A stretch of 64,000 nucleotides of DNA from Bordetella genomosp. 4 (lineage in GTDB: Bacteria; Pseudomonadota; Gammaproteobacteria; Burkholderiales; Burkholderiaceae_B). Shown here in pieces: positions 35,812-45,259 of the stretch. Below the pieces are notes generated by a model that worked only from the letters and a program-made list of their open reading frames with translations, made no database searches and had not been told where the DNA came from. The stretch spans positions 186,001-250,000 of the forward strand of contig NZ_NEVQ01000022.1 in NCBI RefSeq assembly GCF_002261185.1, written 5' to 3'. Numbering within the stretch: the first letter of the stretch is position 1; each line of letters starts with the position of its first letter. Position numbers and translations under genes: made by a program.

Positions 35812-37290
35812 ATGCGTTGGCTACTGGCAATGATCAAGCATGAAACCAATACCTTTTCTCCTGTGCCCACGCCGCTCGAGCGATTCTTTCGCGGCAGCCC
35901 CGAGATCCTGGCGGGCGAGCGCGCCGTTCGCGCCTACGAAAACACCGATAGCGGCCTGGGAGGCTATATAGAGGTCGCACGCCGCGAAGGCGCCGAGATC
36001 ACCATCCCCGTCGCCGCGGAATCGTGGCCCAGCGCCCCCACTGATGCAGACACTTACGCGCGCTTGTGCGAACTCATCCTGGATGAGGTCAGACGCGGCG
36101 GCTACGACGCCATCCTGCTCGATCTGCACGGCGCGATGGTGGCAGAGGGCGTAGAAGACGCAGAGGGCAATCTGCTGCGCCGCCTGCGCGAGATCGACCC
36201 TGACACGCCTGTGGGCGTCACGCTGGATATGCATGCCAACATCTACGACGACATCGTGCGCCACGCCACCGTCGTCACCGGATTTCATACCTACCCCCAC
36301 GTTGACATTCGCGCCGCGGGCGTTCGCGCGGCCGATACGATTGCACGCACGCTGAAAGGCGAAATTCGCCCCGTGATGACATGGGCCAACAAACCGATGC
36401 TGCCGCACATCATGTGCCAGGGCACCCATGCCGAGCCGAACAAATCCCTGCAGCAACGCTGCGAAGCACTGGAATCGCAGGATAGCGTTCTCGCGGCTTC
36501 TGTATTTGTCGGTTTTCCCCACGCAGACATTCGCGAGGCGGGCCTGAGCGCCGTCATCTGCACCGACGGCGACCTGCCTGCCGCCGAACGTTATCGCGAC
36601 GAGTTGCTGGACACAGCCTGGAACGCACGCGAACAATGGGTCTTTCACTGCGAGCCCCTGGCTCCGGCCATCACCCGCGCAAAGGCCATCGCACAAGGCC
36701 CTGTCGTCTTGCTGGATCATTTTGACAATACGGGCTCGGGCGGCACGATGGACACCACCGAAGTCCTCGCCGAGATCCTGCGCCAGGACCTGAAAAACGT
36801 GGCCTTCTATGCGCTGTGCGACCCCGAAGCCGCCCAACAAGCCGCCGCCGCCGGGGTAGGTACCGAGATCACTTTGAACCTGGGCGGCAAAATGCCCATG
36901 CCCGCGCTCAAACAGCAAAGCCGGACCCTGTCTGTCACCGGTCGCGTCAAGCTGATCTTTGACGGCGTCTACCTGAACCGCGGCCCCATGTATCGCGGCG
37001 TACGCAACGACACCGGACTCACCGTCGTCTTCGACACCGGCAATGTCGAAGTCGTCCTGATCTCGCGCCACCAGGAACCTTTTGACATCAACTGCCTGCT
37101 CTCGGCGGGCATAGACCCCCTGCAGAAAAACTATGTGGTCCTGAAAAGCCGCGTTCACTGGCGAGCCGGCTTTTCCGATCTGGCGACCGACATCATCGAA
37201 TGCACCGGGGTGGGCGTCACTACCTCCGACTACAGCCAATTGGAATTCAAACACGTGCGACGCCCGATTTATCCCCTGGACCCGCTTTAA
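35812..37290 (+). CDS. M81 family metallopeptidase (microcystinase C/MlrC-like), second copy
   Basis: 492 residues. The same landmark motifs as the first copy recur: MIKHETNTFSPV, LLDLHGAMVAEG, TLDMHANIYDD, GFHTYPHVDIRAAG and LLDHFDNTGSGGTMDTT. The two proteins are full-length diverged paralogues, not a recent tandem duplication. It follows the ATPase gene by 96 bp and has AAGGAC before the ATG. It may act on a different bond of the same imported peptide or hetero-associate with the first copy; both ideas are inference. Confidence 0.87.
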   Translation: MRWLLAMIKHETNTFSPVPTPLERFFRGSPEILAGERAVRAYENTDSGLGGYIEVARREGAEITIPVAAESWPSAPTDADTYARLCELILDEVRRGGYDAILLDLHGAMVAEGVEDAEGNLLRRLREIDPDTPVGVTLDMHANIYDDIVRHATVVTGFHTYPHVDIRAAGVRAADTIARTLKGEIRPVMTWANKPMLPHIMCQGTHAEPNKSLQQRCEALESQDSVLAASVFVGFPHADIREAGLSAVICTDGDLPAAERYRDELLDTAWNAREQWVFHCEPLAPAITRAKAIAQGPVVLLDHFDNTGSGGTMDTTEVLAEILRQDLKNVAFYALCDPEAAQQAAAAGVGTEITLNLGGKMPMPALKQQSRTLSVTGRVKLIFDGVYLNRGPMYRGVRNDTGLTVVFDTGNVEVVLISRHQEPFDINCLLSAGIDPLQKNYVVLKSRVHWRAGFSDLATDIIECTGVGVTTSDYSQLEFKHVRRPIYPLDPL

Positions 37291-37642
37291 ACAAAAACGG
37301 ATTGCGTCAACATCGACAGGATCGCGCCCGCGTGTTCCGCGGGTCCGAATTGGGGGCATCAAAGCAGGCTGTGCCCCCTGTACATCTTCGATTCCAGCAC
37401 CTACAGTGGCCTCGTTGCCCCAAAATCCCTTCGCTATGCTCCCTGCCGATCTCTTACCGTCGTCGGCGAGATCCCTGTAGTCAGGCCAGATGTTATTTGT
37501 TTACCCTAGACACGACTTGTAATGTAGTTCTCAGAACGCGCTGACTACACCTCGTTATACTCACCGCGGGCGAGTATCGCTCCTGCCGGGACGGCGCACC
37601 ATCGCCGTCCCGGCAGCATGCAAACAATAAATGGACGAAAAA
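37291..37642. other. gene-free region before the YdgA-family gene
   Basis: 352 bp without a coding frame. It holds an imperfect GGGGGCA...TGCCCCC hairpin about 60 bp after the peptidase stop, which has no T-tract, then AT-rich DNA around 37.49-37.56 kb suitable for a promoter, and the strong hairpin at 37583-37616. Confidence 0.6.
37583..37616 (+). promoter_or_regulatory. 14-bp perfect hairpin in the 5' leader of the YdgA-family gene
   Basis: CTGCCGGGACGGCG and CGCCGTCCCGGCAG flank a CACCAT loop. It ends 26 nt before the preferred ATG at 37643 (14 nt before the alternative ATG at 37631) and has no following T-tract, so it should be part of the leader RNA and may stabilise the mRNA or limit initiation. 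Confidence 0.5.
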
Positions 37643-39766
37643 ATGAAAAAGGTAGTAGGGATCACGACGGGCGTGGTCGTCATCGCAGTTGCGGGCTGGC
37701 TCGGCGCCACGTGGTACACCGGCAAGCGCATCCAAACTGAAGAGCCTGTGCGCCTGACGGAACTCAACAAAGAGTTGGCCAGCGCATTGGGCGGTACAGG
37801 CTTTGGCGTCACGATCAGTCAGATTTCCTACGACCGCCATTTTTTCAGCAGCGACGTCCGTTATGGCATCCAGCTGACTAAAGTCCCAGGCGAAGAAACG
37901 CCGCCCAAAGGCATGGTGGAAATTGTCGGCCGCATTGAACACGGCCCCTTCCCCAAAGGTGCCTTGGCCCGTGGCCAATGGCTGCCCAAGCTGGCTTTCG
38001 TTCATAGCGAAGTCGCCTCAAATGATCTCGTCAAGCCCTTGTTCGAACTGACCAAGGGCGTCTCGCCGCTGGTCGGTGACACGATCTTGTCTTACAACGG
38101 CGACGGCGTCGGCACGGCCACGATCGCCCCTATCGAGTACGCTCCGCAAACGGACCAGTCCGTCAAGTTCAGCGGCGCCCAATTCGAAGGCAGCTTTGTA
38201 CGCGCCACCAAACACGCTGTCGGCACCGGCAAGATCAACCAACTGGCTCTGCAATTGACCGAGGACGACGAAGGCCGGAAGGTCAATGCGAACATCACCG
38301 GCATGACGATGGACGTCGATAGCCAGCAGGGCAAATTCGGCTTTGGCGTAGGCAGCTCCGGCGCCAAATTCGATAACATCATGATCGAGATCGAAGAGCC
38401 GCTGGATCCCTACGCGGACGAAACATCGGACGCTGAAGAAGAAGCCGCCCGAGCCGCCGAAGAAGCCGCCCAAGCCGCCGACGAGGCAGCCAATGCCGCG
38501 CAGAATCCGAGCGCAGAAAGCCAGGCACCGGCTCAACCCGAACAGCCGGCCCAGCCTGAACAGGCGGCTCAGGCCCCCGCGGCAACCGTCAAGACCAAGA
38601 TCGAACTGAAGGATCTGGCTTACACCGCAAAAATCGCCGAACAAGACACCACCATCAACGTCGCGGCCGATTACAAAATCGGCCAGATCGCCGTCAATGG
38701 CAGCGATTTCGGCAAGGGCCATGCCACGATCAAATTCGACAAGATCGACGGCAAAGCCGCAAAAGCACTGTCCGATCTTTATAACGAAATGCTGACCAAG
38801 GTCGCCAACGGTACGGAAGACAGCTCGGCGGACGGCGCGCAGGCGATCGAACTCGTCAACCAGGCTATCCAATTGCTGGCCGCCAACCCGACCATGCGCG
38901 TCGATCCTTTCGTATGGGAAACCGCCAAAGGCCAGAGCAACCTGAACCTGGCCATCGAACTGACCAAACCCGCCGGCCTGGTTGCGGGCAAGGAACTGCC
39001 AGACGATGCCAAGCAACTATTGCAGCAATCCGTCAAGCTGATCGACATGAAGGTCTCGGTGTCCAAGCCCATGGTGCAGGGCCTGGCCGCGCAGTACTTG
39101 CAAGGTGAAGGAATAGACGCGGCAGCCGCTGCCAAGGAAGCCGCCGACCAGGTAACCTCCATGGCCGGCATGGCCGAGATGTTCGGCATCGCCAAGACCG
39201 ATGGCGACAATGTCGTGAGCACGTTCCACTATGCCGACGGCAAGGCCAACCTGAATGGCGAAGAAGTTCCCGCCGACGAGCTTTTTGGCGCCCTGCTGAG
39301 CAGTGTCGAGGACGACGAGTATGGCGAGGAAACCGAAAACACCCTGCTGAATTCGCTGGATCCTGCTCAGATCGGTCAAATGGTCAGTGACATAGGCTTT
39401 GACTACGAACTCGGCACCACGGAATACGACACGCCCGTGCTGAAGATCGATGGCACCAACGAAGGCGCCAAGAACGTCGAGATCCTGTTCAACGATTGCG
39501 AGACCGAATCCTCGTGCACCGACATGCAAATGCGCATCACCGTCGCCACGCCTTACCCCGTGCCGATGCGCGTGCTCAACGAATGGAATCAAACCAACCG
39601 CCTGACGCGCGCCTACTGGGACGCTGACAACAAAGTCGCCACGATGGAAATGGACGTCAACGCCTACGGCGGCGTCGGCCAAGACAATGTGGAATTCACA
39701 GTACAGATGTTCCTGGCCAATGTGTCGATGTTCACCAACACGATAAAAGAAGCGCCTCGTAAATAA
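37643..39766 (+). CDS. YdgA/DUF945 family protein
   Basis: 707 residues. One N-terminal membrane anchor (KKVVGITTGVVVIAVAGWLGATWYTGKRI) precedes a large periplasmic domain of the DUF945 type; the WYTGK motif right after the anchor is a family hallmark. An Ala/Glu/Gln/Pro-rich linker of about 55 residues, near residues 260-320 (DEAANAAQNP, PEQPAQPEQ), splits the domain, so the protein is longer than E. coli YdgA (about 500). The molecular role is unknown. The start is ATG 37643 because the family begins MKK; ATG 37631, four codons earlier, is possible. Confidence 0.82.
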   Translation: MKKVVGITTGVVVIAVAGWLGATWYTGKRIQTEEPVRLTELNKELASALGGTGFGVTISQISYDRHFFSSDVRYGIQLTKVPGEETPPKGMVEIVGRIEHGPFPKGALARGQWLPKLAFVHSEVASNDLVKPLFELTKGVSPLVGDTILSYNGDGVGTATIAPIEYAPQTDQSVKFSGAQFEGSFVRATKHAVGTGKINQLALQLTEDDEGRKVNANITGMTMDVDSQQGKFGFGVGSSGAKFDNIMIEIEEPLDPYADETSDAEEEAARAAEEAAQAADEAANAAQNPSAESQAPAQPEQPAQPEQAAQAPAATVKTKIELKDLAYTAKIAEQDTTINVAADYKIGQIAVNGSDFGKGHATIKFDKIDGKAAKALSDLYNEMLTKVANGTEDSSADGAQAIELVNQAIQLLAANPTMRVDPFVWETAKGQSNLNLAIELTKPAGLVAGKELPDDAKQLLQQSVKLIDMKVSVSKPMVQGLAAQYLQGEGIDAAAAAKEAADQVTSMAGMAEMFGIAKTDGDNVVSTFHYADGKANLNGEEVPADELFGALLSSVEDDEYGEETENTLLNSLDPAQIGQMVSDIGFDYELGTTEYDTPVLKIDGTNEGAKNVEILFNDCETESSCTDMQMRITVATPYPVPMRVLNEWNQTNRLTRAYWDADNKVATMEMDVNAYGGVGQDNVEFTVQMFLANVSMFTNTIKEAPRK

Positions 39767-39776
39767 GCACTGACAT

Positions 39777-39842
39777 GATGCCGGCCCCGCCGGCATCGCC
39801 AAACAAAAACGCCCGCCGACTATTCAATCGGCGGGCGTTTTT
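39777..39842. terminator. double hairpin, bidirectional terminator between ydgA-like gene and gcvP
   Basis: First hairpin: GATGCCGGC/GCCGGCATC (39777-39797) with a CCC loop. Second: AAAAACGCCCGCCGA (39805-39819) pairs with 39828-39842 around an 8-nt loop, giving T5 tails on both strands. It should end transcription from both convergent genes. Confidence 0.9.
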
Positions 39843-39888
39843 ACGTTGACGCGCGCTATCTGCGCGGCGCCATCGTCACACTACGATG

Positions 39889-42762
39889 TCACGCATACGC
39901 CTCGATAGGCAAACACGCGCACACCAGATTGCGATCACCGTAGGCGTTATCCACACGCGCCACAGGAGGCCAGTACTTGGTCTCGCGCAGAGACTCGACC
40001 GGATACGCGGCTTGCTGGCGCGGATAGTCGTGGTGCCATTCTTCGGCCAACAGCATCTGCGCCGTGTGCGGAGCGTTCTTCAGCACGTTGTCATCGCGAT
40101 CACGCTCACCCCGTTCGATTTGCGCGATCTCTTCACGGATGGAGATCATGGCATCGATAAAGCGATCCAGTTCTGCCAGGCCTTCGGACTCGGTCGGCTC
40201 GACCATCAGTGTTCCTGCCACGGGGAAGCTCATCGTAGGCGCGTGGAAACCATAGTCCATCAAGCGTTTGGCGATGTCCTCGGCGCTGATGCCAGTCGTA
40301 TCCTTCAGCGGACGCACATCCAGAATGCATTCGTGCGCGACACGGCCATTACGGCCGGTGTACAGCACCGGATAATGATCACGCAACCGTGCAGCCAGAT
40401 AGTTCGCATTCAGGATCGCCATCTCGGTCGCGCTACGCAGACCGTCGGCTCCCATCAGCGCAATGTAGGCAAACGAAATCGGCAAAATGCTGGCCGAACC
40501 AAACGGGGCAGCAGACACCGGGCCGACTTCGGCTTCGCCATCCAGCTTGCCCTGCGCATTCAACACGCCCGGCAGATACGGCGCCAAGTGCGAACGCACG
40601 GCCACCGGACCGACACCGGGCCCGCCACCGCCGTGCGGAATGCAGAACGTCTTGTGCAGGTTCAGGTGCGAGACATCGGAACCGAATTTCCCGGGCTGGG
40701 CGACGCCGACCATGGCGTTCATGTTGGCGCCGTCCAGATAGACCTGGCCGCCGGCCTGATGCACCAGATCGCAAATCTCGGTGATGGATTCTTCGAACAC
40801 ACCGTGGGTCGACGGATAGGTGATCATCAAGGCAGCCAGACGATCGCCCACCTGTTCGACCTTCGCGCGCAAGTCGGCGATATCGACGTTGCCATTGGCG
40901 TCAGAGGCCACCACCACCACGCTCATTCCCACCAACTGTGCGGATGCGGGATTGGTGCCGTGCGCCGAGGCCGGGATCAAACACACATCGCGCTGCGATT
41001 GGCCATTGGCGCGGTGATAACCGCGGATTGCCAGCAAGCCCGCGTACTCTCCTTGCGCGCCCGAGTTCGGCTGCAGGCTGATATCGTCATATCCAGTGAT
41101 TTCGCACAGCGCGTCAGACAGGCGCTGCACCAATTCACGATAGCCCTGGCTTTGATCCACCGGCGCATAGGGATGGATCTGCGCAAACTCCGGCCACGTG
41201 ATCGGAATCATCTCGGCCGTCGCGTTCAGCTTCATCGTGCACGAACCCAATGGAATCATGCTGCGATCCAGGGCCAGGTCCTTGTCGGACAGCTTGCGCA
41301 GATAACGCAGCATGTCGGTTTCGGACTGCACGCTGGAGAACACCGGGTGCGACAGAATCGCACTCTTACGTTGCACCGCCGCGGGAATCCCGCCAGCCGC
41401 CTTGGCGTCCAAAGCGTCGATGTCCAGCGCCACGTCGTCTTTTTCCAGACCCGCGGCAAAGACATTCACCAAAGCCTGTAAATCGGCGGCAGTCACCGTC
41501 TCGTCCAGCGAGACCGACAAGCGTGCGCCATCGACGCGTCGCAGATTGATGTGCTCGCACTCTGCGGCCACGACCAACGCGGGCGTCGCCGCCCCCGTTT
41601 CCAGCAGCAGCGTGTCAAAGAACGTGTCGTTGACGACCTTGATCCCCAATTGCGTCAGCGCCGTGCGCAAAATCGCCGTGTAGCGCTGCACGCGCGTGGC
41701 GATGCGACGGATGCCCTCGGGACCATGCCATACGGCGTACAAGCCCGCCATCACGGCCAGCAGCACCTGCGCCGTGCAAATATTCGACGTCGCTTTCTCG
41801 CGGCGGATATGCTGTTCGCGCGTCTGCAATGCCAGACGCAATGCCGGATTGCCCTGCGCATCTTTCGACACGCCGACCAAACGGCCCGGCATATTGCGCT
41901 TGAAGGCGTCTTTGCAGGCCATGAAGCCCGCGTGCGGGCCGCCGAAACCAAACGGCACCCCAAAGCGCTGCGACGAACCTACTGCAATGTCCGCGCCCCA
42001 TTCGCCCGGCGGTGTCAACAACGCCAGCGCCAGCAAGTCCGTCGCGCACGCGACAACGGCGCCTTGTGCATGCGCGGCCTCGGCCAACGCACGATAGTCC
42101 GTGACTGCGCCCAGGCTGTGCGGATACTGCAGCAATACGCCAAAGCATTCCGGCAAACCTTGCGCCTCATCGCCTACGGCGATCTCGATACCCAGACCTT
42201 CGGCACGCGTGCGCACGACTTCGATCGTTTGCGGATGGCAGTGCGCCGAAACAAAGAACACCGGGCTGGCCGATTTGGAACCACGGCGCGCCAGCGTCAT
42301 GGCCTCGGCAGCCGCTGTCCCCTCGTCCAGCAGCGACGCATTGGAAATATCCAGGCCCGTCAGATCAGCCACCATGGTCTGGTAGTTCAACAGGGCTTCC
42401 AGACGGCCTTGCGAGATCTCGGGCTGATAAGGCGTATACGCCGTGTACCAAGCAGGATTCTCCAGCACGTTGCGCAACACCACATTCGGCGTGTGCGTGC
42501 CGTAATACCCCTGGCCGATGTAATTGCGGTAGATGCGGTTGCGGCCGGCGATGGCCTTGAGCTCGGCCTGCACATCGGGCTCGCTGCGCGAGGCAGGCAG
42601 CGCTAAAGGCGCCTGGCTGCGAATCGCGGGCGGCACCACCTCGTCAAGCAAGGTGTTCAGACTGTCGCAGCCAACGGCCGCGAGCATTTTTTCCTGATCC
42701 CCCTGCGAGGGACCAATATGACGAGGAATGAAATCGGAATGGGTATCTAGGGCGCGCGACAT
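39889..42762 (-). CDS. gcvP: glycine dehydrogenase (decarboxylating), P protein
   Basis: 957 residues, the single-chain length of E. coli GcvP. The PLP lysine is Lys704 in [18 protein letters not shown]. The N-terminal half begins with [17 protein letters not shown] and carries the second, degenerate aminotransferase-like domain. It decarboxylates glycine and transfers the aminomethyl group to lipoylated GcvH. It is the last gene of the gcvTHP operon, 61 bp after gcvH, and ends before a strong bidirectional terminator. Confidence 0.97.
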   Translation of the reverse strand: MSRALDTHSDFIPRHIGPSQGDQEKMLAAVGCDSLNTLLDEVVPPAIRSQAPLALPASRSEPDVQAELKAIAGRNRIYRNYIGQGYYGTHTPNVVLRNVLENPAWYTAYTPYQPEISQGRLEALLNYQTMVADLTGLDISNASLLDEGTAAAEAMTLARRGSKSASPVFFVSAHCHPQTIEVVRTRAEGLGIEIAVGDEAQGLPECFGVLLQYPHSLGAVTDYRALAEAAHAQGAVVACATDLLALALLTPPGEWGADIAVGSSQRFGVPFGFGGPHAGFMACKDAFKRNMPGRLVGVSKDAQGNPALRLALQTREQHIRREKATSNICTAQVLLAVMAGLYAVWHGPEGIRRIATRVQRYTAILRTALTQLGIKVVNDTFFDTLLLETGAATPALVVAAECEHINLRRVDGARLSVSLDETVTAADLQALVNVFAAGLEKDDVALDIDALDAKAAGGIPAAVQRKSAILSHPVFSSVQSETDMLRYLRKLSDKDLALDRSMIPLGSCTMKLNATAEMIPITWPEFAQIHPYAPVDQSQGYRELVQRLSDALCEITGYDDISLQPNSGAQGEYAGLLAIRGYHRANGQSQRDVCLIPASAHGTNPASAQLVGMSVVVVASDANGNVDIADLRAKVEQVGDRLAALMITYPSTHGVFEESITEICDLVHQAGGQVYLDGANMNAMVGVAQPGKFGSDVSHLNLHKTFCIPHGGGGPGVGPVAVRSHLAPYLPGVLNAQGKLDGEAEVGPVSAAPFGSASILPISFAYIALMGADGLRSATEMAILNANYLAARLRDHYPVLYTGRNGRVAHECILDVRPLKDTTGISAEDIAKRLMDYGFHAPTMSFPVAGTLMVEPTESEGLAELDRFIDAMISIREEIAQIERGERDRDDNVLKNAPHTAQMLLAEEWHHDYPRQQAAYPVESLRETKYWPPVARVDNAYGDRNLVCACLPIEAYA

Positions 42763-42823
42763 GAGAGGTCTCGGTACAGAAAAATGGCCGCGCAGGCGCA
42801 GCGCCCGCGCGGCGTCAACCAGA

Positions 42824-43201
42824 TCAGCCGTTGGCGACGGCTTCGTAGCCGGCGGCGTCCAACAGCTTGTCGGCGTCAGCGGCGTTGTCCGGCTTGATTT
42901 TGTAGATCCAGGCGGTATAGGGCGATTCGTTGATCAGGTTCGGCGTGTTTTCCAGCGCTTCGTTAAAGGCCACGATCTCGCCCGTCACAGGGGCGTAGAT
43001 ATCGGAGGCGGCCTTGACCGACTCGACCACGCCAGCGGTCTCGCCAGCCTTGAGCTTGGTGCCTACGTTGACATCGCCAACGAAGACGAGATCGCCCAGT
43101 TGCTCCTGGGCGTTGTCGGTAATGCCGACGACGAACACGTCGCCTTCGGCGAGCACCCATTCATGGGACTCAGTGTATTTACGATCGGTGGGCAGGCTCA
43201 T
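42824..43201 (-). CDS. gcvH: glycine cleavage system H protein
   Basis: 125 residues. The lipoyl attachment site is Lys63 in [18 protein letters not shown], as in all GcvH proteins. It shuttles the aminomethyl group between P, T and L proteins. The start is ATG 43201 with AGGAG 6 nt upstream. It lies between gcvT and gcvP in the same direction. Confidence 0.97.
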   Translation of the reverse strand: MSLPTDRKYTESHEWVLAEGDVFVVGITDNAQEQLGDLVFVGDVNVGTKLKAGETAGVVESVKAASDIYAPVTGEIVAFNEALENTPNLINESPYTAWIYKIKPDNAADADKLLDAAGYEAVANG

Positions 43202-43262
43202 AAAAGCTCCTAAAAATTGGGTCGCGCCTGCGCCGGCACCCCTGCCAGCGCATGGCGGCAGT

Positions 43263-44363
43263 TTACGAGTGTTCGACGGCTTTGCCGTGACGCACGAATG
43301 GTAATTTGGTTACCAGGGCGGGTACCCATTTGCCGCGGATCTCGACTTCGACCGTCTGACCGGGCTCGACGCCCAGAGGAACGCGGGCAAAACCCACGGA
43401 TACGCCCAAGGTCGGCGACATAGTGCCGCTGGTGAGCTCGCCCGCGCCCTGCGGCGTACGCACCGCCATATGGGCACGCATCACGCCGCGATCCTGGAGC
43501 TTGAGCCCCACGAATGCGCACGGCGTTGCGAATTGTTCCAACGCATCGCGGCCAACGAAACGGCGCGCCGCGTCTTTCAGAGAAACGGTCCAGGACAGCC
43601 CTGCCTGATTCGGCTGGGTCAATTCGTCCATGTCCTGGCCGTAGAGATTCATGCCAGCCTCCAGGCGCAGCGTGTCGCGCGCACCCAGACCGCAGGGACG
43701 CACGCCCTGAGCGGCCAGATCGTTCCACAATGCCACGACCTCGGCGGCGGGCAGGACGATTTCGAAACCATCCTCGCCGGTATAGCCGGTACGCGCCACC
43801 AGGGTGTCGTCGGCCACCTCGGCAGCCACGAAGGGAGTCAACGGCTCGGTCGCAGCCTGCCATGCCGGACGCGCAGCCCAGACTTTGGCGCGGGCGTTGG
43901 GACCCTGCACGGCCACCATTGCGAGATCTCGGCGGGGAGTAATCGTCACGTCGAACTGCCCGGCGGCCGCCACGCGGCGCATCCAGGCGATGTCTTTGTC
44001 AGCCGTGCCGGCATTGACCACCACACGCCACTGATCCGCGGCAAAGAAATAGACGATCAAATCGTCCACAATGCCGCCCTGGGGGTTCAGCATGCAGGTA
44101 TAGAGCGCTTTGCCCGGCACCGTCAGTTTGGCGACATCGTTGGCCACCAGACGCTGCAGAAATTCGGTCGCCTGGGGACCGGCGACATCGGCATTCAACA
44201 TGTGCGACACGTCAAACATGCCCGCGTCGCGGCGCACGGCGTGGTGTTCTTCCAGTTGCGATCCGTACGCCAACGGCATATCCCAGCCGCCAAAATCGAC
44301 CATGCGCGCGCCAGCGGCGACATGGGTCTCGGCCAAGGGGGTACGTTGAAGAACAGCAGACAT
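43263..44363 (-). CDS. gcvT: aminomethyltransferase, glycine cleavage T protein
   Basis: 366 residues, normal length. It has [35 protein letters not shown] and YTGEDGFEI of the folate-binding T protein. It releases ammonia and forms methylenetetrahydrofolate, which also serves thyA elsewhere in the window. The ATG at 44363 follows CTGGAG; the longer frame upstream runs into the riboswitch and is not coding. Expression should rise with glycine through the tandem riboswitch. Confidence 0.96.
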   Translation of the reverse strand: MSAVLQRTPLAETHVAAGARMVDFGGWDMPLAYGSQLEEHHAVRRDAGMFDVSHMLNADVAGPQATEFLQRLVANDVAKLTVPGKALYTCMLNPQGGIVDDLIVYFFAADQWRVVVNAGTADKDIAWMRRVAAAGQFDVTITPRRDLAMVAVQGPNARAKVWAARPAWQAATEPLTPFVAAEVADDTLVARTGYTGEDGFEIVLPAAEVVALWNDLAAQGVRPCGLGARDTLRLEAGMNLYGQDMDELTQPNQAGLSWTVSLKDAARRFVGRDALEQFATPCAFVGLKLQDRGVMRAHMAVRTPQGAGELTSGTMSPTLGVSVGFARVPLGVEPGQTVEVEIRGKWVPALVTKLPFVRHGKAVEHS

Positions 44364-44450
44364 GAACAGGCTCCAGGGTGGCGGCATCGCCTCGAGGTTA
44401 CGGAATGCCGGTCTGGATGCGGAAAGCGCCAGAAACCAGCTGGATTTTCC

Positions 44451-44692
44451 GCCCCTCTGTCCTTTTGCCTGAGAGTTGCCCCGCGTTGTGCGGGTTTGCA
44501 CCTTCGGCGCCTGGGCTACGCACGGAATCCGCGGCGCCAGGTCTCTCCAGAGTGCTGTGTCAGCGACCTGCCTTGGCCCAAGGCCAGAGAGGAAACTGAT
44601 GCGTCGCGGTATGGGTTACCTGAGCGATTCCGGGCGAATTGCGCCTTCGGCGGCGACCCTATACCTTGGTGGTGGGCCGCTCTCTCCCGCGA
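44451..44692 (-). ncRNA. tandem glycine riboswitch controlling gcvTHP
   Basis: On the minus strand two aptamers follow each other. The 5' aptamer begins CGGGAGAGAGC and holds GCCGCCGAAGGCGCAA, CGCTCAGG and CCTCTCTGG. The 3' aptamer begins CTCTGGAGAGACC and holds GGCGCCGAAGGTGCAAA, CTCTCAGG and GGACAGAGG. These GAGAG/CCGAAGG-GCAA/CTCAGG blocks are the conserved core of glycine riboswitches. The 3' end lies 87 nt before the gcvT start. A GCGGAAA/TTTCCGC hairpin directly after it may be part of the expression platform; it lacks a T-tract, so translational control is more likely than termination. Confidence 0.93.
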
Positions 44693-44796
44693 CGAACATG
44701 ACAGCGGAGTGAAGCATACCGCGAAAAGCGGGGTGCCGACTAGCGGCGGCGTGCCGGTTTTCCATACTCGAGACAGTTGGATATCAAAAAGCCTCC

Positions 44797-44838
44797 GAGG
44801 GGGGCAGTAAGCCGTAAGGCGCGGCGTGGGGCTTTTTT
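44797..44838 (+). repeat. dispersed GC-rich repeat, copy 1 (terminator-like)
   Basis: GGGGGGCAGTAAGCCG, then TAAGGCGCGGCGTGGGG, ending in CTTTTTT. The upstream AAAAAGCC (44786-44793) can pair with GGCTTTTT, so the unit can act as a terminator on either strand. It is about 90% identical to copy 2 next to it. Confidence 0.65.
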
Positions 44839-44872
44839 GCCGCCGGGCCGCCCCGAGGCAAAAACGCCCCCT

Positions 44873-44914
44873 TGGGGGGCAGCAAGCCGAAGGCGCGGCG
44901 TGGGGGCTTTTTTT
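44873..44914 (+). repeat. dispersed GC-rich repeat, copy 2 (terminator-like)
   Basis: GGGGGGCAGCAAGCCG, then AAGGCGCGGCGTGGGGG, ending in CTTTTTTT. The preceding AAAAACGCCCCC (44860-44871) pairs with GGGGGC and the T-tract. It is a direct repeat of copy 1, offset by 76 bp, and matches the minus-strand copy at 13841-13873. Confidence 0.65.
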
Positions 44915-44962
44915 ACGCCACGGTTGTAGTCTGTGGCATGCGTAGTGTGGAGTTCTTTTGGC

Positions 44963-45096
44963 GCAGGAGGTCGGCGTGTAAAAGCCCCACCGGGCCTATC
45001 GCCGCGACTCGGCCCATGACCAGGGGCCTCGGCCCGCTTCGCGGGCTAAATCGCGGCTCAACGGCCCGGTGGGGCTTTTACACGCCAACCTCCTGC
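44963..45096 (-). repeat. 134-bp structured inverted-repeat element A
   Basis: The arms 44963-44996 and 45063-45096 are 34 bp and complementary at 33 positions; the single exception is a G-U pair if the minus strand is read as RNA. The 66-nt core folds further: GCCGCGA/TCGCGGC (45001-45007 with 45051-45057) encloses a GGCCC/GGGCC hairpin (45011-45015 with 45024-45028) and a CCCGC/GCGGG hairpin (45033-45037 with 45041-45045), a three-way junction. The arms contain AAAAGCCCCACC/GGTGGGGCTTTT, which looks like a former terminator stem. Element B has the same plan with a homologous core. Confidence 0.85.
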
Positions 45097-45259
45097 TCGC
45101 AATGTCTTCCGGTGACGGATGTCATGCGCTTTGCTGCATCAACTCTGTTGTGTTGAGTTCACGATGGCCGAATGGCACTAGCTCAACCCACCGCATTGCC
45201 AAAGTCGGTTTCGAAAAACACGGATGGCAATCAGCCCTCGTTGCATTCCCTCATCATGA

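Noticed and set aside
39886-41481. Long plus-strand open frame opposite gcvP
   Set aside because: It has Arg/His/Gln-rich antisense composition; gcvP on the other strand has all catalytic landmarks.
45001-45062. The element cores as integron attC sites, because GCTCAAC/GTTGAGC fits the RYYYAAC/GTTRRRY rule
   Set aside because: Only one such core-site sequence occurs per element and its partner is absent at the other end (TATCGC). No integrase gene or cassette array is nearby.
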